This document shows positions 17,965-26,428 of a stretch of 64,000 nucleotides of DNA, one piece after another. How positions within the stretch are numbered: position 1 is the stretch's first letter; every line of letters starts with the position of its first letter. The translations under genes were made by a program, and so were the position numbers. The notes under the pieces were generated by a model. That model was not told where the DNA came from. It searched no databases and worked only from the letters and a program-made list of their open reading frames with translations. Source of the DNA: Shinella sp032095155 (GTDB taxonomy: Bacteria > Pseudomonadota > Alphaproteobacteria > Rhizobiales > Rhizobiaceae); assembly GCF_049199905.1 (NCBI RefSeq), contig NZ_JBLZPK010000033.1, positions 1-64,000 on the forward strand. Direction: 5' to 3'.

Positions 17965-18072
17965 CCCCTCACCCCGCCCTCTCCCCGCAAGCGGGGCGAG
18001 GGAGATGAGAGGGCACGGCAAGTCCCTTCTCCCCGCCTGCGGGGAGAAGGTGCCGGCAGGCGGATGAGGGGC
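17965..18072. repeat. RIME-like intergenic palindromic repeat
   Basis: About 108 bp with two strong palindromes: an imperfect one around 17977-18003 (CCCTCTCCCCGC pairing with GCGGGGCGAGGGA) and a perfect one at 18025-18050 (12-bp arms CCTTCTCCCCGC / GCGGGGAGAAGG around CT). The element is bounded by CCCCTC and GAGGGG. This mosaic resembles the Rhizobium-specific intergenic mosaic elements (RIME) known from rhizobial genomes; the match is from memory. It lies between the second cupin-type gene and the aldehyde dehydrogenase, and may fold in the mRNA and reduce read-through. Confidence 0.75.
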
Positions 18073-18085
18073 AGGGCTCCGTGCC

Positions 18086-18433
18086 TCAGCGGATCATGTA
18101 GACTTTCTTCACCGTCTCATGGACGGTGCATTCACCCTTCCAGTCCTTCGGGAAGAACGCGGCGGTGTCGGGGGTGATCTCGATCACCTCGCCGCTTTCG
18201 TGCACATAGGTACAGCGCCCTTCGAGGAAGTGGCAGAACTCGTCGCTGGTGACGTGGCAGAACCATTTGCCGGGGGTGCAGATCCACAGGCCGCATTCGG
18301 ACTGGCCGTTCGGACCCTTGTGGATGACCTTGCCGGAGGTGCGGCTTTCGCCCTCGATCATGGTGGGGATGATACCCCAGTCCTTGAGGTCGGTTTCTTC
18401 CAGCGGCTTGCGCATCAGGGGTGTCGCGGTCAT
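18086..18433 (-). CDS. Small cupin protein (DUF861/EutQ-like), copy 1
   Basis: A single-domain cupin of 115 residues, cytosolic, with the EutQ-like cupin pattern: KVIHKGPNGQSECGLWICTP, then HVTSDEFCHFLEG, and EITPDTAAFFPKDWKGECTV before a C-terminal VKKVYMIR. The ATG at 18433 has AAGGAAAG eight bases upstream. It is paralogous to the next gene upstream and lies in the same operon as a glycosyltransferase and a polyamine-type importer. Proteins of this group are frequent in amine catabolic clusters, but their reaction is usually unknown. Confidence 0.8.
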   Translation of the reverse strand: MTATPLMRKPLEETDLKDWGIIPTMIEGESRTSGKVIHKGPNGQSECGLWICTPGKWFCHVTSDEFCHFLEGRCTYVHESGEVIEITPDTAAFFPKDWKGECTVHETVKKVYMIR

Positions 18434-18460
18434 GATCTTTCCTTTCAATGTCTCTTTGCG

Positions 18461-18823
18461 TCAGGCCAGCATGTAGATGTTGCGCATGGTCTCGATGACG
18501 GTACATTCGCCGGTCCAGCCGCCGGGGAACATGACGACGGTGCCGGCTTCGACCTCGATCACCTCGCCTTCGTCCGAGCGATAGACTGCCCGTCCCGCCA
18601 CGAAATGGCAGAATTCGTCGCGCGGGATCGACAGCCGCCAGCGGCCCGGCGTGCAGACCCAGATACCGGATTCCGGCTGGTTGTTCGGCCCCTTGAAGAC
18701 GAGCCGGCCGGAGGAATGCGATTGCCCCTCCTGGCTGTCCGGCTGGTCGCCCCAATCGACGAGGTCGGAAAAGGTGGTCGCATTGTAGATATGCGGCGCC
18801 GAAGAATTTGTCGTCTCAACCAT
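18461..18823 (-). CDS. Small cupin protein (DUF861/EutQ-like), copy 2
   Basis: A 120-residue cupin very similar in plan to its downstream neighbour: SGRLVFKGPNNQPESGIWVC, PRDEFCHFVAGRAVYRSDEG, EVEAGTVVMFPGGWTGECTV, and a C-terminal MRNIYMLA. The two genes look like a tandem duplication that has since diverged. The ATG at 18823 overlaps the end of the glycosyltransferase gene by 8 bp (an ATG 9 bp further upstream is also possible), so the two are translationally coupled. The function is unknown; perhaps a binding or isomerase step on the imported or glycosylated compound. Confidence 0.8.
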   Translation of the reverse strand: MVETTNSSAPHIYNATTFSDLVDWGDQPDSQEGQSHSSGRLVFKGPNNQPESGIWVCTPGRWRLSIPRDEFCHFVAGRAVYRSDEGEVIEVEAGTVVMFPGGWTGECTVIETMRNIYMLA

Positions 18824-20108
18824 TGTAGGCACCCGTCTTCACGAGTTCGTCGAGAATGCCGGCGGCCTTCTTCGGACCGTTGCGGGCCTGCATATGGGCG
18901 CTGGTGGCGGCAAGGCGCGTCTTCATGGTCGGGCTGTTGACGCAGGCCTCCAGCTTTGCGGCGAGGTCGGCATCCGTCCAGTCGTAGCGCGGCATCTTGA
19001 AGCCGTGGCCGGTCTCGTCGACGCGGGTTGCGTTGTCGTGACCGTCCCAAACATAGGGCATGATGATGGCCGGCTTGCCGAAATAGAGGCACTCCGTGAA
19101 CGAGTTGTTGCCGCCGTGATGGATCGCCGCATCGACCTGCGGGATCACCGAGGGCTGCGGGAACCAGCTGTCGACGATGACGTTGCCCGGCAGGTTCTCG
19201 TACTGGTCTTTGTAATCGCCGACATTGACCAGCGCCCGGTAGGGCAGCTTGCCGATGGTCGTGATCAGACGCTTGAGAAGATCCGTATCCCCGGCCCCCA
19301 GCGAGCCGAAGGAGATGTAGATCAGCGGCTTGTCGTTGTTTTCCGCAAAGGCCGGCACCTCATAGGGCTTTTCCTTGCGCACGCAGCCTTCGAGATACTG
19401 GAACCGGTTCGCATCGAGCGGATGCTCGCGATCGAATTTCACCGCCTCCGGATAGAGCAGCAGATTCATGAAGGGCGAGGCCTCGAAGAACTGGCCGATC
19501 GGATAGGCCGCCTCGTTGTTCGCACCGAGGAAGGCGTTGAAATCGTCGTGGATCGGCTTGATCACGGCGTTGAAGTGATCGCGATAGGCGGCATGGCCCG
19601 CAAAATCCTTCTCGCCGCAACCGGAGAGATGCGGCGGGATCTTCGGATCCTCGATCTCGTTTTCCGAGCAGGAAATGATGCGCACCCAGGGCGTGCCGTA
19701 TTGCTTGATCGCCGGGAAGAGGATGACGTTGTCGACGCAGATCAGGTCCGGCTTGATCCTGGCCAGCACGGCCGGCAGGTCCTTCTGCGCCCATTTGGCG
19801 CTATCGACGATCGCCGTCCAGCAATCCTTCACATAGTTGTCGACCTGGTCGTAGGGCGATTTGCGGAAGTTCGGGATGTGGCCGTTGATGAAATCCTCCC
19901 AAAATTTCGCCATCTGTTCCGGCGGCATCGGCTCGGAAAGGTTCACCGCATGGGCCTCGAAGCCGTAGCCCTCATAGACCGAGACGAAACCGGGATCGGA
20001 GAGGAAGACGGCCCTGTGGCCGAGTGCTTCGACGGCCTGGGCGATGCCGACGGAATTCAGCGCCGGGCCGAAGGCCGCTTCCGGGAAGAATGCGATGGTC
20101 TTGGACAT
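18816..20108 (-). CDS. GT1-like (MGT/UGT-type) glycosyltransferase, copy 1
   Basis: Predicted to transfer a sugar from a nucleotide-sugar to a small acceptor. It has 430 residues in a two-lobed GT-B layout. The C-terminal donor site is clear: YISFGSLGAGD, then IVDSWFPQPSVIPQVDAAIH, HHGGNNSFTECLYFGKPAII and YVWDGHDNATRVDETGHG. At the N-terminus, where MGT-type enzymes have HGHVNP with the catalytic His, it reads AAFGPALN, so Phe replaces His. It lies 17 bp downstream of the transporter ATPase gene and overlaps a cupin gene. A full-length paralog lies at 25.2 kb. The acceptor is unknown. Confidence 0.82.
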   Translation of the reverse strand: MSKTIAFFPEAAFGPALNSVGIAQAVEALGHRAVFLSDPGFVSVYEGYGFEAHAVNLSEPMPPEQMAKFWEDFINGHIPNFRKSPYDQVDNYVKDCWTAIVDSAKWAQKDLPAVLARIKPDLICVDNVILFPAIKQYGTPWVRIISCSENEIEDPKIPPHLSGCGEKDFAGHAAYRDHFNAVIKPIHDDFNAFLGANNEAAYPIGQFFEASPFMNLLLYPEAVKFDREHPLDANRFQYLEGCVRKEKPYEVPAFAENNDKPLIYISFGSLGAGDTDLLKRLITTIGKLPYRALVNVGDYKDQYENLPGNVIVDSWFPQPSVIPQVDAAIHHGGNNSFTECLYFGKPAIIMPYVWDGHDNATRVDETGHGFKMPRYDWTDADLAAKLEACVNSPTMKTRLAATSAHMQARNGPKKAAGILDELVKTGAYNG

Positions 20109-20125
20109 GGTGTTCCCCTCTTTAT

Positions 20126-21172
20126 TCATTGGAAGAGCCGGCATTTCACCGGATCGATCTTGAGGCTCAGCGCATCGCCGATCTTCCAGTTGCCGGCCCC
20201 GCTGGCGGGAATGCGGACCTGAAGCGGCGTGGCCGTCGCGGCCGTTTTGGCATGCAGCACCCGGTCGAGGCCGTGATAGGCGATATCGACGATGGTGCCG
20301 GATACCGGCAGGTCGCCGGGCGGGCCGATGGTGATGTTTTCCGGGCGCACCGCGAGCGTTGCGGGGCCGGCATTGCCCGCAGCCTTCACCTCAAGGCCTT
20401 CCGAGCGGAAAAAGCCGTTCGCACTGACCGTGCCCTCGATGAAGTTCATCACGCCGATGAAATTGGCGACGAAGCGGTCGGCCGGGCGCTCATAGACTTC
20501 CTCCGGCGCGCCGACCTGCAACAGGCGGCCGTCCCTGAGGATCGCCATGCGGTCGGCCATGACCAGCGCCTCCTCCTGATCATGCGTGACGATGATGAAG
20601 GTGATGCCGGCCTCGTGCTGCATGCGCTTCAGTTCAAGCTGCATCTTTTCCCGCAGCTTCTTGTCGAGCGCGCCCAGCGGCTCGTCGAGCAGCAGCACCT
20701 TCGGCCGCTTCACCAGCGCGCGGGCGAGCGCCACGCGCTGCTTCTGGCCGCCGGAGAGCTGTTCGGGCTTGCGGTCGGCGAATGCGGTGAGGTCCGTCGT
20801 CGCCAGGGTCTCATCGACCCGGCGGCGGATCTCGGCCTTGTCGAGCCGCTCCATTTCGAGGCCGTAGGAGAGGTTCTGGCGGACCGTCATATGGGGAAAC
20901 AGCGCGTAGGACTGGAACATCAGGTTGAGCGGCCGCTTTTCCGGCGGCAGCGGGGAAATGTCCTTGCCTTCCAGCAGAATACGCCCCGTATTCAGGCTTT
21001 CGAAACCGGCGAGCATGCGCAGAAGCGTGGTCTTGCCACAGCCGGAGGGGCCGAGCAGCGCGAAGAACTCGTTCTCGCGGATATCGAGCGTCACATTGTC
21101 GACCGCCGTCACCGGCCCGAACGCCTTGCCGACGCCCTCGATGCGCAGGATCGGATTGCTGGATGCGTTCAT
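20126..21172 (-). CDS. Polyamine-type ABC transporter ATP-binding protein (PotA type)
   Basis: ATPase of 348 residues for an importer of the spermidine/putrescine family. It shows Walker A GPSGCGKTT at residues 41-49, the signature QLSGGQKQRVALARA, Walker B KVLLLDEPLGALD and a C-terminal TOBE domain (VRPENITIGPPGD). The ATG at 21172 overlaps the end of the permease gene by 4 bp; the longer upstream frame is a shadow of the permease genes. It is the fourth gene of the operon that continues into glycosyltransferase and cupins. Confidence 0.9.
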   Translation of the reverse strand: MNASSNPILRIEGVGKAFGPVTAVDNVTLDIRENEFFALLGPSGCGKTTLLRMLAGFESLNTGRILLEGKDISPLPPEKRPLNLMFQSYALFPHMTVRQNLSYGLEMERLDKAEIRRRVDETLATTDLTAFADRKPEQLSGGQKQRVALARALVKRPKVLLLDEPLGALDKKLREKMQLELKRMQHEAGITFIIVTHDQEEALVMADRMAILRDGRLLQVGAPEEVYERPADRFVANFIGVMNFIEGTVSANGFFRSEGLEVKAAGNAGPATLAVRPENITIGPPGDLPVSGTIVDIAYHGLDRVLHAKTAATATPLQVRIPASGAGNWKIGDALSLKIDPVKCRLFQ

Positions 21173-21960
21173 GGGACCTGCTGTTCTCTGTTGAGCCATT
21201 GCGAGATCAAAAGCGCCGTCGCGCTGACACCCATGACGATGGTGGCGAGCGCATTGACCTCGGGCGTGATGCCGAAGCGGATCATCGAATAGATCTGCAT
21301 GGGAAGGGTAATGGACGAGCGCCCGGCGCCCGCCGTGAAGAAGGCGATGATGAACTCGTCGACCGAGAGCGTGAAGGCGAGCAGCGCGCCCGCAACGATC
21401 GACGGCAGCAGCACCGGGAAGGTGACGCGCCAGAAGGTCGTCCAGCCCGACGCACCGAGATCGCGCGAGGCTTCGACAATGGAAAAATCGAAATGCTTGA
21501 GCCGCGCCCTGACGACCGAGCAGACGAAGGCAAGGTCGAAGATGACATGGCTGATGATGATGGTGTGCAGCCCCATCGCGAGCCCGAGGCGCGAGAAGAA
21601 GGTGAGCAGCGCCACGGCCAGCACGATGTCGGGAATGACCATCGGTGCGAAGGCGAGCGCTTCCAACCCGTTGCTCTTGCGGCGCCGCGTCTCCATGCCG
21701 AGCGCCATGAGCGTGCCGAGCACGGTGGAGATGACGGTGGCGAAGATCGCGACGATGAGCGTGTTGCCGGCGGCGCGCAGGATGTCCGTGTTGGCCAGCA
21801 GCGCGCCATACCAGCGGATGGAGAAGCCGGACCAGGAGGTCGGCAAGCCGCTGTCGTTGAAGGAAAGCAGCACGAGCACGGCGATCGGCAGGTAGAGAAA
21901 GCCGAAGACCAGCAGCAGCACGATGCGGCCCGGCAATTTGCCGGAAAACGAGGCGTTCAT
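21169..21960 (-). CDS. Polyamine-type ABC transporter permease (PotC type)
   Basis: Inner-membrane permease of 263 residues with about six helices. The N-terminus (GRIVLLLVFGFLYLPIAVLV) and the LSFNDSGLPTSWSGFSIRWY stretch are typical of PotC/PotI proteins. The EAA loop is EASRDLGASGWTTFWRVTFP. It overlaps both neighbours by 4 bp. Together with the PotB-type permease it forms the heterodimeric channel. Confidence 0.9.
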   Translation of the reverse strand: MNASFSGKLPGRIVLLLVFGFLYLPIAVLVLLSFNDSGLPTSWSGFSIRWYGALLANTDILRAAGNTLIVAIFATVISTVLGTLMALGMETRRRKSNGLEALAFAPMVIPDIVLAVALLTFFSRLGLAMGLHTIIISHVIFDLAFVCSVVRARLKHFDFSIVEASRDLGASGWTTFWRVTFPVLLPSIVAGALLAFTLSVDEFIIAFFTAGAGRSSITLPMQIYSMIRFGITPEVNALATIVMGVSATALLISQWLNREQQVP

Positions 21961-22823
21961 TGCGCCGCCTCCGCCTTGCGCTCGCCGCTGGCATGCGCCG
22001 TGGCGCGGGCCTGCAGGAGAAGCAGCACGATCATGGTGAGGATCAGCGCCGCGCCGAGTGCCGCGCCGAATGGCCAGTCGTTCGCGGTCAGGAACTGGTC
22101 ATAGACGAGGTTGCCGACCATCTGGAACCGCCCGCCGCCGAGCAGCGCCGGCGTCACGAAATTGCCGATGGAGAGCACGAAGACGAAGACCCCGCCGGCC
22201 GCAACGCCCGGCAGGGTGAGCGGCAGCGTGACCCGCAGGAAGGTGCGCACCGGCCCGGCGCCGAGATCGCGCGAGGCTTCCATCAGCTCGGGGTTCAACC
22301 GCGACAGCGTGGAATAGATCGCGAGGATGACGAAGGGCAGGTAGTTATAAACGAGGCCGGTGATGACGGCGCTCTCGGTATAGAGCATCGACAGCGGCTC
22401 GCCGGTGTAACCCAGCCAGCGCAGCAGGTTGTTGATCAGGCCCTCGCGGTTCAAGAGCACGATCCAGGCATAGGTGCGGATCAGGTAATTGCTCCAGAAG
22501 GGCAGCACCGCAAAGAACAGCAGAATCGGCTGCGACATTTTTGGCGCACGGGAAATCGCGTAAGCCGCCGGATAGGCGATGAGGATGGCGACGACCGTCG
22601 CCGTCAGCGCGATGCGCGCGGAATTGAGAAAGATCTTCGCATAGAGCGGGTCGAGGACGCGGGCGAAATTCTCCAGCGTGAAGGTATATTCCACCCCGCC
22701 CCAAACGCCGCGCTGGAAGAAGGCATAGCTCAGCACCAGCACGCATGGCACCACCATGAAGGCGACGAGCCAGGCGACGCCGGGCGCGGCGAGCAGGTTC
22801 GGTCTGGTGGCATTGAATGACAA
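21957..22823 (-). CDS. Polyamine-type ABC transporter permease (PotB type)
   Basis: Inner-membrane permease of 288 residues. Typical blocks are LAAPGVAWLVAFMVVPCVLV, YPAAYAISRAPKM, RTYAWIVLLNREGLINNLL (a strong PotB/PotH marker) and the EAA loop EASRDLGAGPVRTFLRVTLP. The start appears to be a TTG at 22823 with GGGAG about 8 bases upstream; no suitable ATG exists nearby. The gene lies just downstream of the binding-protein gene, whose end is lost in the assembly gap. Confidence 0.88.
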   Translation of the reverse strand: MSFNATRPNLLAAPGVAWLVAFMVVPCVLVLSYAFFQRGVWGGVEYTFTLENFARVLDPLYAKIFLNSARIALTATVVAILIAYPAAYAISRAPKMSQPILLFFAVLPFWSNYLIRTYAWIVLLNREGLINNLLRWLGYTGEPLSMLYTESAVITGLVYNYLPFVILAIYSTLSRLNPELMEASRDLGAGPVRTFLRVTLPLTLPGVAAGGVFVFVLSIGNFVTPALLGGGRFQMVGNLVYDQFLTANDWPFGAALGAALILTMIVLLLLQARATAHASGERKAEAAQ

Positions 22824-22895
22824 GGCTTCGCTCCCGCAATGCCGTCACGGCATCGCGCATGAATGGGTGTCAGGAAGAAAATCGCCCGTGGCGGC

Positions 22896-23052
22896 GGGGG
22901 GGGGGGGGGGGGGGGGGNNNNNNNNNNNNNNNNNNNNNNNNNNNNNNNNNNNNNNNNNNNNNNNNNNNNNNNNNNNNNNNNNNNNNNNNNNNNNNNNNNN
23001 NNNNNNNNNNNNNNNNNNNNNNNNNNNNNNNNNNNNNNNNNNNNNNNNNNNN
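22896..23052. other. Assembly gap: run of 22 G followed by 135 N
   Basis: G at 22896-22917, then N at 22918-23052. It hides the 3' end of the binding-protein gene and the intergenic space before the PotB-type permease. The G run directly beside unknown bases looks like a sequencing or assembly artefact. The true gap length is not known. Confidence 0.95.
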
Positions 23053-24007
23053 CCATGGTCGGATACTGCTCGGACAGCGCCTTGTCGAGGCTCTCCATCG
23101 CCGCCTTGTTCGGCACCTTGTAGAGAATGTTCTGCGCGGCCCAGGCGTGGTTCTTGGCATCGAGGATGAAGTTGATGAACTTCATCGCCGCTTCCTGCTT
23201 TTCCGAGCTTTTCATCACGACGATCGTGTCGATCCAGAGGTCGGAGCCTTCCTTCGGCACGATGAACTTGATGTCCTTTTTCTCGGTGATACCGTAATTG
23301 CACCAGCCGTCCCAGGCATGCACCAGCGAGGCCTCGCCGGAGACGAGCTTCGAGTAGAAGGTCGTGTCGTCATAGGCGAGTAGGGTCTTCTTGGCTTCGA
23401 TGAGCAGGGTCTTCACCTCCTCGAGCTTGGCCGGGTCCTTCTCGTTGACCGAATACCCCTTGGCGAGCTCGCCGGCCGCCATCAGCCAGCGGTCGGTCGC
23501 CAGCATCGTCGTCTTGCCTTTGAGCGCATCGGCCGGCTGGAGCAGGTTCAGCCAGCTGTCCGGCGTGTCCTTGACGAGATCGGAACGGTAGCACAGGCCC
23601 GTCGTACCCCAGGTGTAGGGCACCGAGAAGGTGTTGCCGGGATCATAGGCGAGCGTCGTCGCCTCCGGGTAGAGATTGGCGAGGTTCGGCACGGCGGCCT
23701 TGTCGATGGGGGCTGCCAGCCCCTGCCCGTTCAGGATTTCGGCGAAGGGCGAGGACACGAAGACGACGTCGTAGCCCTTGCCGCCGCTCGCCATCAGCTT
23801 GCCCATCACCTCTTCGTTGGTGGCATGATTGACCACCTCGATCTCCAGTCCCGTCGCGGCCTTGAACTGCTCCGCGATATCGGGGGCCATGTAACCGGCC
23901 CAGTTCGAGATGACGAGATCGGCGGCAGATGCCGTACCCGCCGCAAGGCATGCGGCAGCCAGCGCCGCGGCCGCGCAGGTCGCAGTCAGTCGGTTCTTCA
24001 CGGTCAC
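23053..24007 (-). CDS. Polyamine-type ABC transporter substrate-binding protein (PotD/PotF type), 3' end in gap
   Basis: Periplasmic binding protein; 318 residues are visible. The likely start is a GTG at 24007 with AAGGGAG upstream, leading to a signal peptide (TATCAAAALAAACLAAGTAS, cleavage after ASA). The mature part has the PotD family pattern: DLVISNWAGYMAPDIAEQF, YDVVFVSSPFAEILNGQGL, FSVPYTWGTTGLCYRSDLV and VHAWDGWCNYGIT. It ends at EQYPTM, so roughly 25-45 residues are missing, which would fit in the gap. It is the first gene of the minus-strand operon and is divergent from the tandem-HTH GntR gene. The ligand could be a polyamine or another cationic amine. Confidence 0.85.
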
Positions 24008-24037
24008 GGAAGACTCCCTTGTTTTACGTTGTTCCAA

Positions 24038-24181
24038 CCTCTTCGACGGGCGCGCCGGTTCTCCGGTCTCATTCCCTGTCGGCTGGCAGTATTATTTAGA
24101 AAAAAAATACGTCAATAGGCCAAATGCATTTTTGTGGCCCGCGTATTTCCGGACTTGCGAAAGCACCGCTCAAAGGGCAGC
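24038..24181. promoter_or_regulatory. Divergent promoter/operator region of the glycosyltransferase-amine cluster
   Basis: AT-rich region between the binding-protein gene (minus) and the GntR gene (plus). It has a perfect palindrome AAATGCATTT at 24122-24131 and, just to the left, a looser inverted repeat beginning GTATTATTT and ending AAAAATAC (about 24089-24110). GTATTT recurs at about 24143. These are candidate operators for the GntR protein and would allow coordinated control of both arms. Confidence 0.45.
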
Positions 24182-25144
24182 ATGCACGGCAATGGAAGGC
24201 AGACGCGAACAATGACCCCCGAGCCGAAACGCCCCAATTTCCGCCATGTCGAATTGGCGCAAAAAATACTGGATGTCGCCGGCGAGCGCGGCATGGCACC
24301 GGGGGAACGGCTGGCGGAGCAGGCGCTGGCCTCGCTCTGCAAAGTCTCGAGAACGCCGATCCGCAAGGCTTTGCAGATACTTGCAGAGCGCGACATGGTG
24401 ACCTCAGATAGCGAGGGTGGCTATCTCCTGGCGGTCGATCCGGCCGCGATTGCGCGGCTCGAAGACATCGCGGACGGTGACGGCGACAGTGAAATCTATG
24501 CCGCCATCCTGCGCGACCTCGCCGCGGGGCGCATTGCTGAAAACCAGACCGTCGCCGCCCTCCAGCGGCGCTATGACGTGTCGCGCCAGACGGTACAAAA
24601 TGCATTGATGAAACTGGCAGAGGAAAACCTCGCCGAGCGCGGCGCCGGCCAGCAATGGCTGCTGAAACACTTCGCGATCAGCGGCGACGCGGCGGTGAAA
24701 AGCTACGAGTTCCGTCTCGCGACGGAGCCTTTGGCGCTGACCCTGCCGGATTTCAAGCGCGACATGCCTGCGATGACGGCGCTGCGCCAGTCCATGCTGA
24801 TCCTGCGCGGCATGAACGAGACGAATTTCGACCGCAAGCTCTTCGACCGCACGGACTACGACTTCCACCTGCTGATCGCCCGCTCCTGCGGCAATCCCTT
24901 CATGGCGGAAGCACTCGCCAACCACCATCGCCGCCGCCGCGCCCGCCCGCCGGCCGGCCACGTCAATGCTTACAGGCTGATGCAGTCGAACCTCGAACAT
25001 ATCCAGATCCTCGAACAGATCGAGCGCGGCCAGATGGAGCTTGCCGCCGATCTGATGCGTGTGCATATACAGCTCTCCCAATCGCAGCGCCCCCGCCTCG
25101 CCGGCCGCGGCGTCCCCCCCGCCTTCAAGCTTGTCGTGCGTTAG
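24182..25144 (+). CDS. GntR family regulator with two winged-helix domains and FCD domain
   Basis: Transcription factor of about 320 residues. It has two successive GntR-type winged helices: the first around KILDVAGERGMAPGERLAEQ and KVSRTPIRKALQILAERDMV, the second around AAILRDLAAGRIAENQTVAA and DVSRQTVQNALMKLAEENLA. An FCD-type ligand domain follows (DYDFHLLIARSCGNPFMAEA, HIQILEQIERGQMELAADLM, with spaced His residues). GntR proteins normally have one winged helix. The ATG at 24182 has AAGGG upstream; an ATG 30 bp later is a possible alternative. It ends 6 bp before the second glycosyltransferase gene. It probably controls both divergent arms. Confidence 0.8.
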   Translation: MHGNGRQTRTMTPEPKRPNFRHVELAQKILDVAGERGMAPGERLAEQALASLCKVSRTPIRKALQILAERDMVTSDSEGGYLLAVDPAAIARLEDIADGDGDSEIYAAILRDLAAGRIAENQTVAALQRRYDVSRQTVQNALMKLAEENLAERGAGQQWLLKHFAISGDAAVKSYEFRLATEPLALTLPDFKRDMPAMTALRQSMLILRGMNETNFDRKLFDRTDYDFHLLIARSCGNPFMAEALANHHRRRRARPPAGHVNAYRLMQSNLEHIQILEQIERGQMELAADLMRVHIQLSQSQRPRLAGRGVPPAFKLVVR

Positions 25145-25150
25145 TCCTCC

Positions 25151-26428
25151 ATGGCGCCAACAAAGACCATCGCCCTCTTTCCGGAAGCGAGCTACGGCGC
25201 CGCCCTCAACTGCGTCGGCATCGCGCAGGAACTGCGGCGCATGGGCCATCGCCCGGTCTTCCTCTGTCATCCCGGCTTTTCCGGTGTCTTTGCCGAATAC
25301 GGTTTTGCCGAGTATCAATTGACCGAGGCGGACGCCGCACCGACGGACTGGACGGACTTCATCGAGCGCCATCAGGACGCCTTCCGCCAGACGCCGCTCG
25401 ACCAGCTCGAAAGCTATGTCGGCCCAACCTGGGAGGCGATCGTCGATACCGCGATGCGGGTGGAGGAGCCGCTCCGCCAGCTTCTGGCCCGGCTGAAGCC
25501 GGATGCGATCGTGCTCGACAACGTCGTGATGTTCCCGGCCATCGCCAATGCCGGCGTGCCCTGGATCCGCGTCGTCTCCTGCGCCGAGACGGAAATTCCC
25601 GACGAGGCCATCCCGCCCTATCTCTCCGGCTGCGGCGACAATGAACGCGAGGCTTGGACCATATTTGCCAGCCGCTACGAAAAAACCGTCGCCCCTGCCC
25701 ACCGACGCTTTTCCGCCTTCCTGGCCGACTGCGGCCTCAAGGCTCCGGCTGCTCCGACATTCCTCGATCTCTCACCATGGCTGAACCTGCTCCTGGCGCC
25801 CGAGATCATCCGCCATGCGCGCCGCGCGCCGCTCGATCCGCAAAACGTCGTTTTCCTCGACGGCTGCGTGCGTCACGAGGCCCCCTATACGCCGCCGCGT
25901 TTCGCCAGCCACAACGATGCCCCGCTCGTGCTGACAAGCTTCGGCTCGCTCGGCGCGATGGATGTGGCGATGATGAAGCGCATGATCGCCGTCTTCGCGA
26001 CACTGCCCTATCGCTTCCTCGTCAATGCCGGGCACTGGCGCGAGGACTATCGCGACGTGCCGGACAATGTCTTCATCGACAGCTGGTTTCCGCAGCCCTC
26101 GGTGGTCGAGCAGGCGAGCCTGTTCATCCATCACGGCGGCAACAATTCCTTCTGCGAGGCGCTCTATTACGGTGTGCCGTCGCTCGTCATGCCCTATTGC
26201 TGGGACGGTCACGACAATGCCGCCCGCGCCGCCGAAACCGGCGTCGGCCGGCGGCTCGACCGCTATGACTGGAGCGATGCCGACCTCACGGCCGCAATCG
26301 AAGGCCTGCTCGGCGATCAAGCCATGCACAAGCGCCTCAAGGCGAATGCGGTGAAAATGCACAAGGCCGCGGGCGTCGCCCGCGCCGCGGAGGAAATCGT
26401 CAGGGTGCTGACGGGCATCTCCCTCTGA
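25151..26428 (+). CDS. GT1-like (MGT/UGT-type) glycosyltransferase, copy 2
   Basis: A 425-residue full-length paralog of the enzyme at 18.8-20.1 kb. The two share the N-terminal plan (IALFPEASYGAALNCVGIAQ), a mid-protein LDNVVMFPAIANAGVPWIRV and PPYLSGCGDNE, and the donor site TSFGSLGAMD, DSWFPQPSVVEQ, HHGGNNSFCEALYYGVPSLV and YCWDGHDNAARAAETG. At the position of the GT1 catalytic His there is Tyr (ASYGAALN). It begins 6 bp after the GntR stop and is surely co-transcribed with it. The pair may glycosylate different acceptors, or one may have lost its activity. Confidence 0.82.
   Translation: MAPTKTIALFPEASYGAALNCVGIAQELRRMGHRPVFLCHPGFSGVFAEYGFAEYQLTEADAAPTDWTDFIERHQDAFRQTPLDQLESYVGPTWEAIVDTAMRVEEPLRQLLARLKPDAIVLDNVVMFPAIANAGVPWIRVVSCAETEIPDEAIPPYLSGCGDNEREAWTIFASRYEKTVAPAHRRFSAFLADCGLKAPAAPTFLDLSPWLNLLLAPEIIRHARRAPLDPQNVVFLDGCVRHEAPYTPPRFASHNDAPLVLTSFGSLGAMDVAMMKRMIAVFATLPYRFLVNAGHWREDYRDVPDNVFIDSWFPQPSVVEQASLFIHHGGNNSFCEALYYGVPSLVMPYCWDGHDNAARAAETGVGRRLDRYDWSDADLTAAIEGLLGDQAMHKRLKANAVKMHKAAGVARAAEEIVRVLTGISL

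Noticed and set aside
17965..18072. Possible CRISPR or strong terminator
   Set aside because: There are only two different palindromes, no regular spacers and no T tract.
21173..21994. Upstream extension of the PotA-type ATPase
   Set aside because: It overlaps the permease gene and begins without a ribosome site; ATPase homology starts at 21172.
22817..23383. Open frames across the N gap on both strands
   Set aside because: They run through unknown bases and a G or C homopolymer and give poly-Gly or poly-Pro; not evidence of genes.
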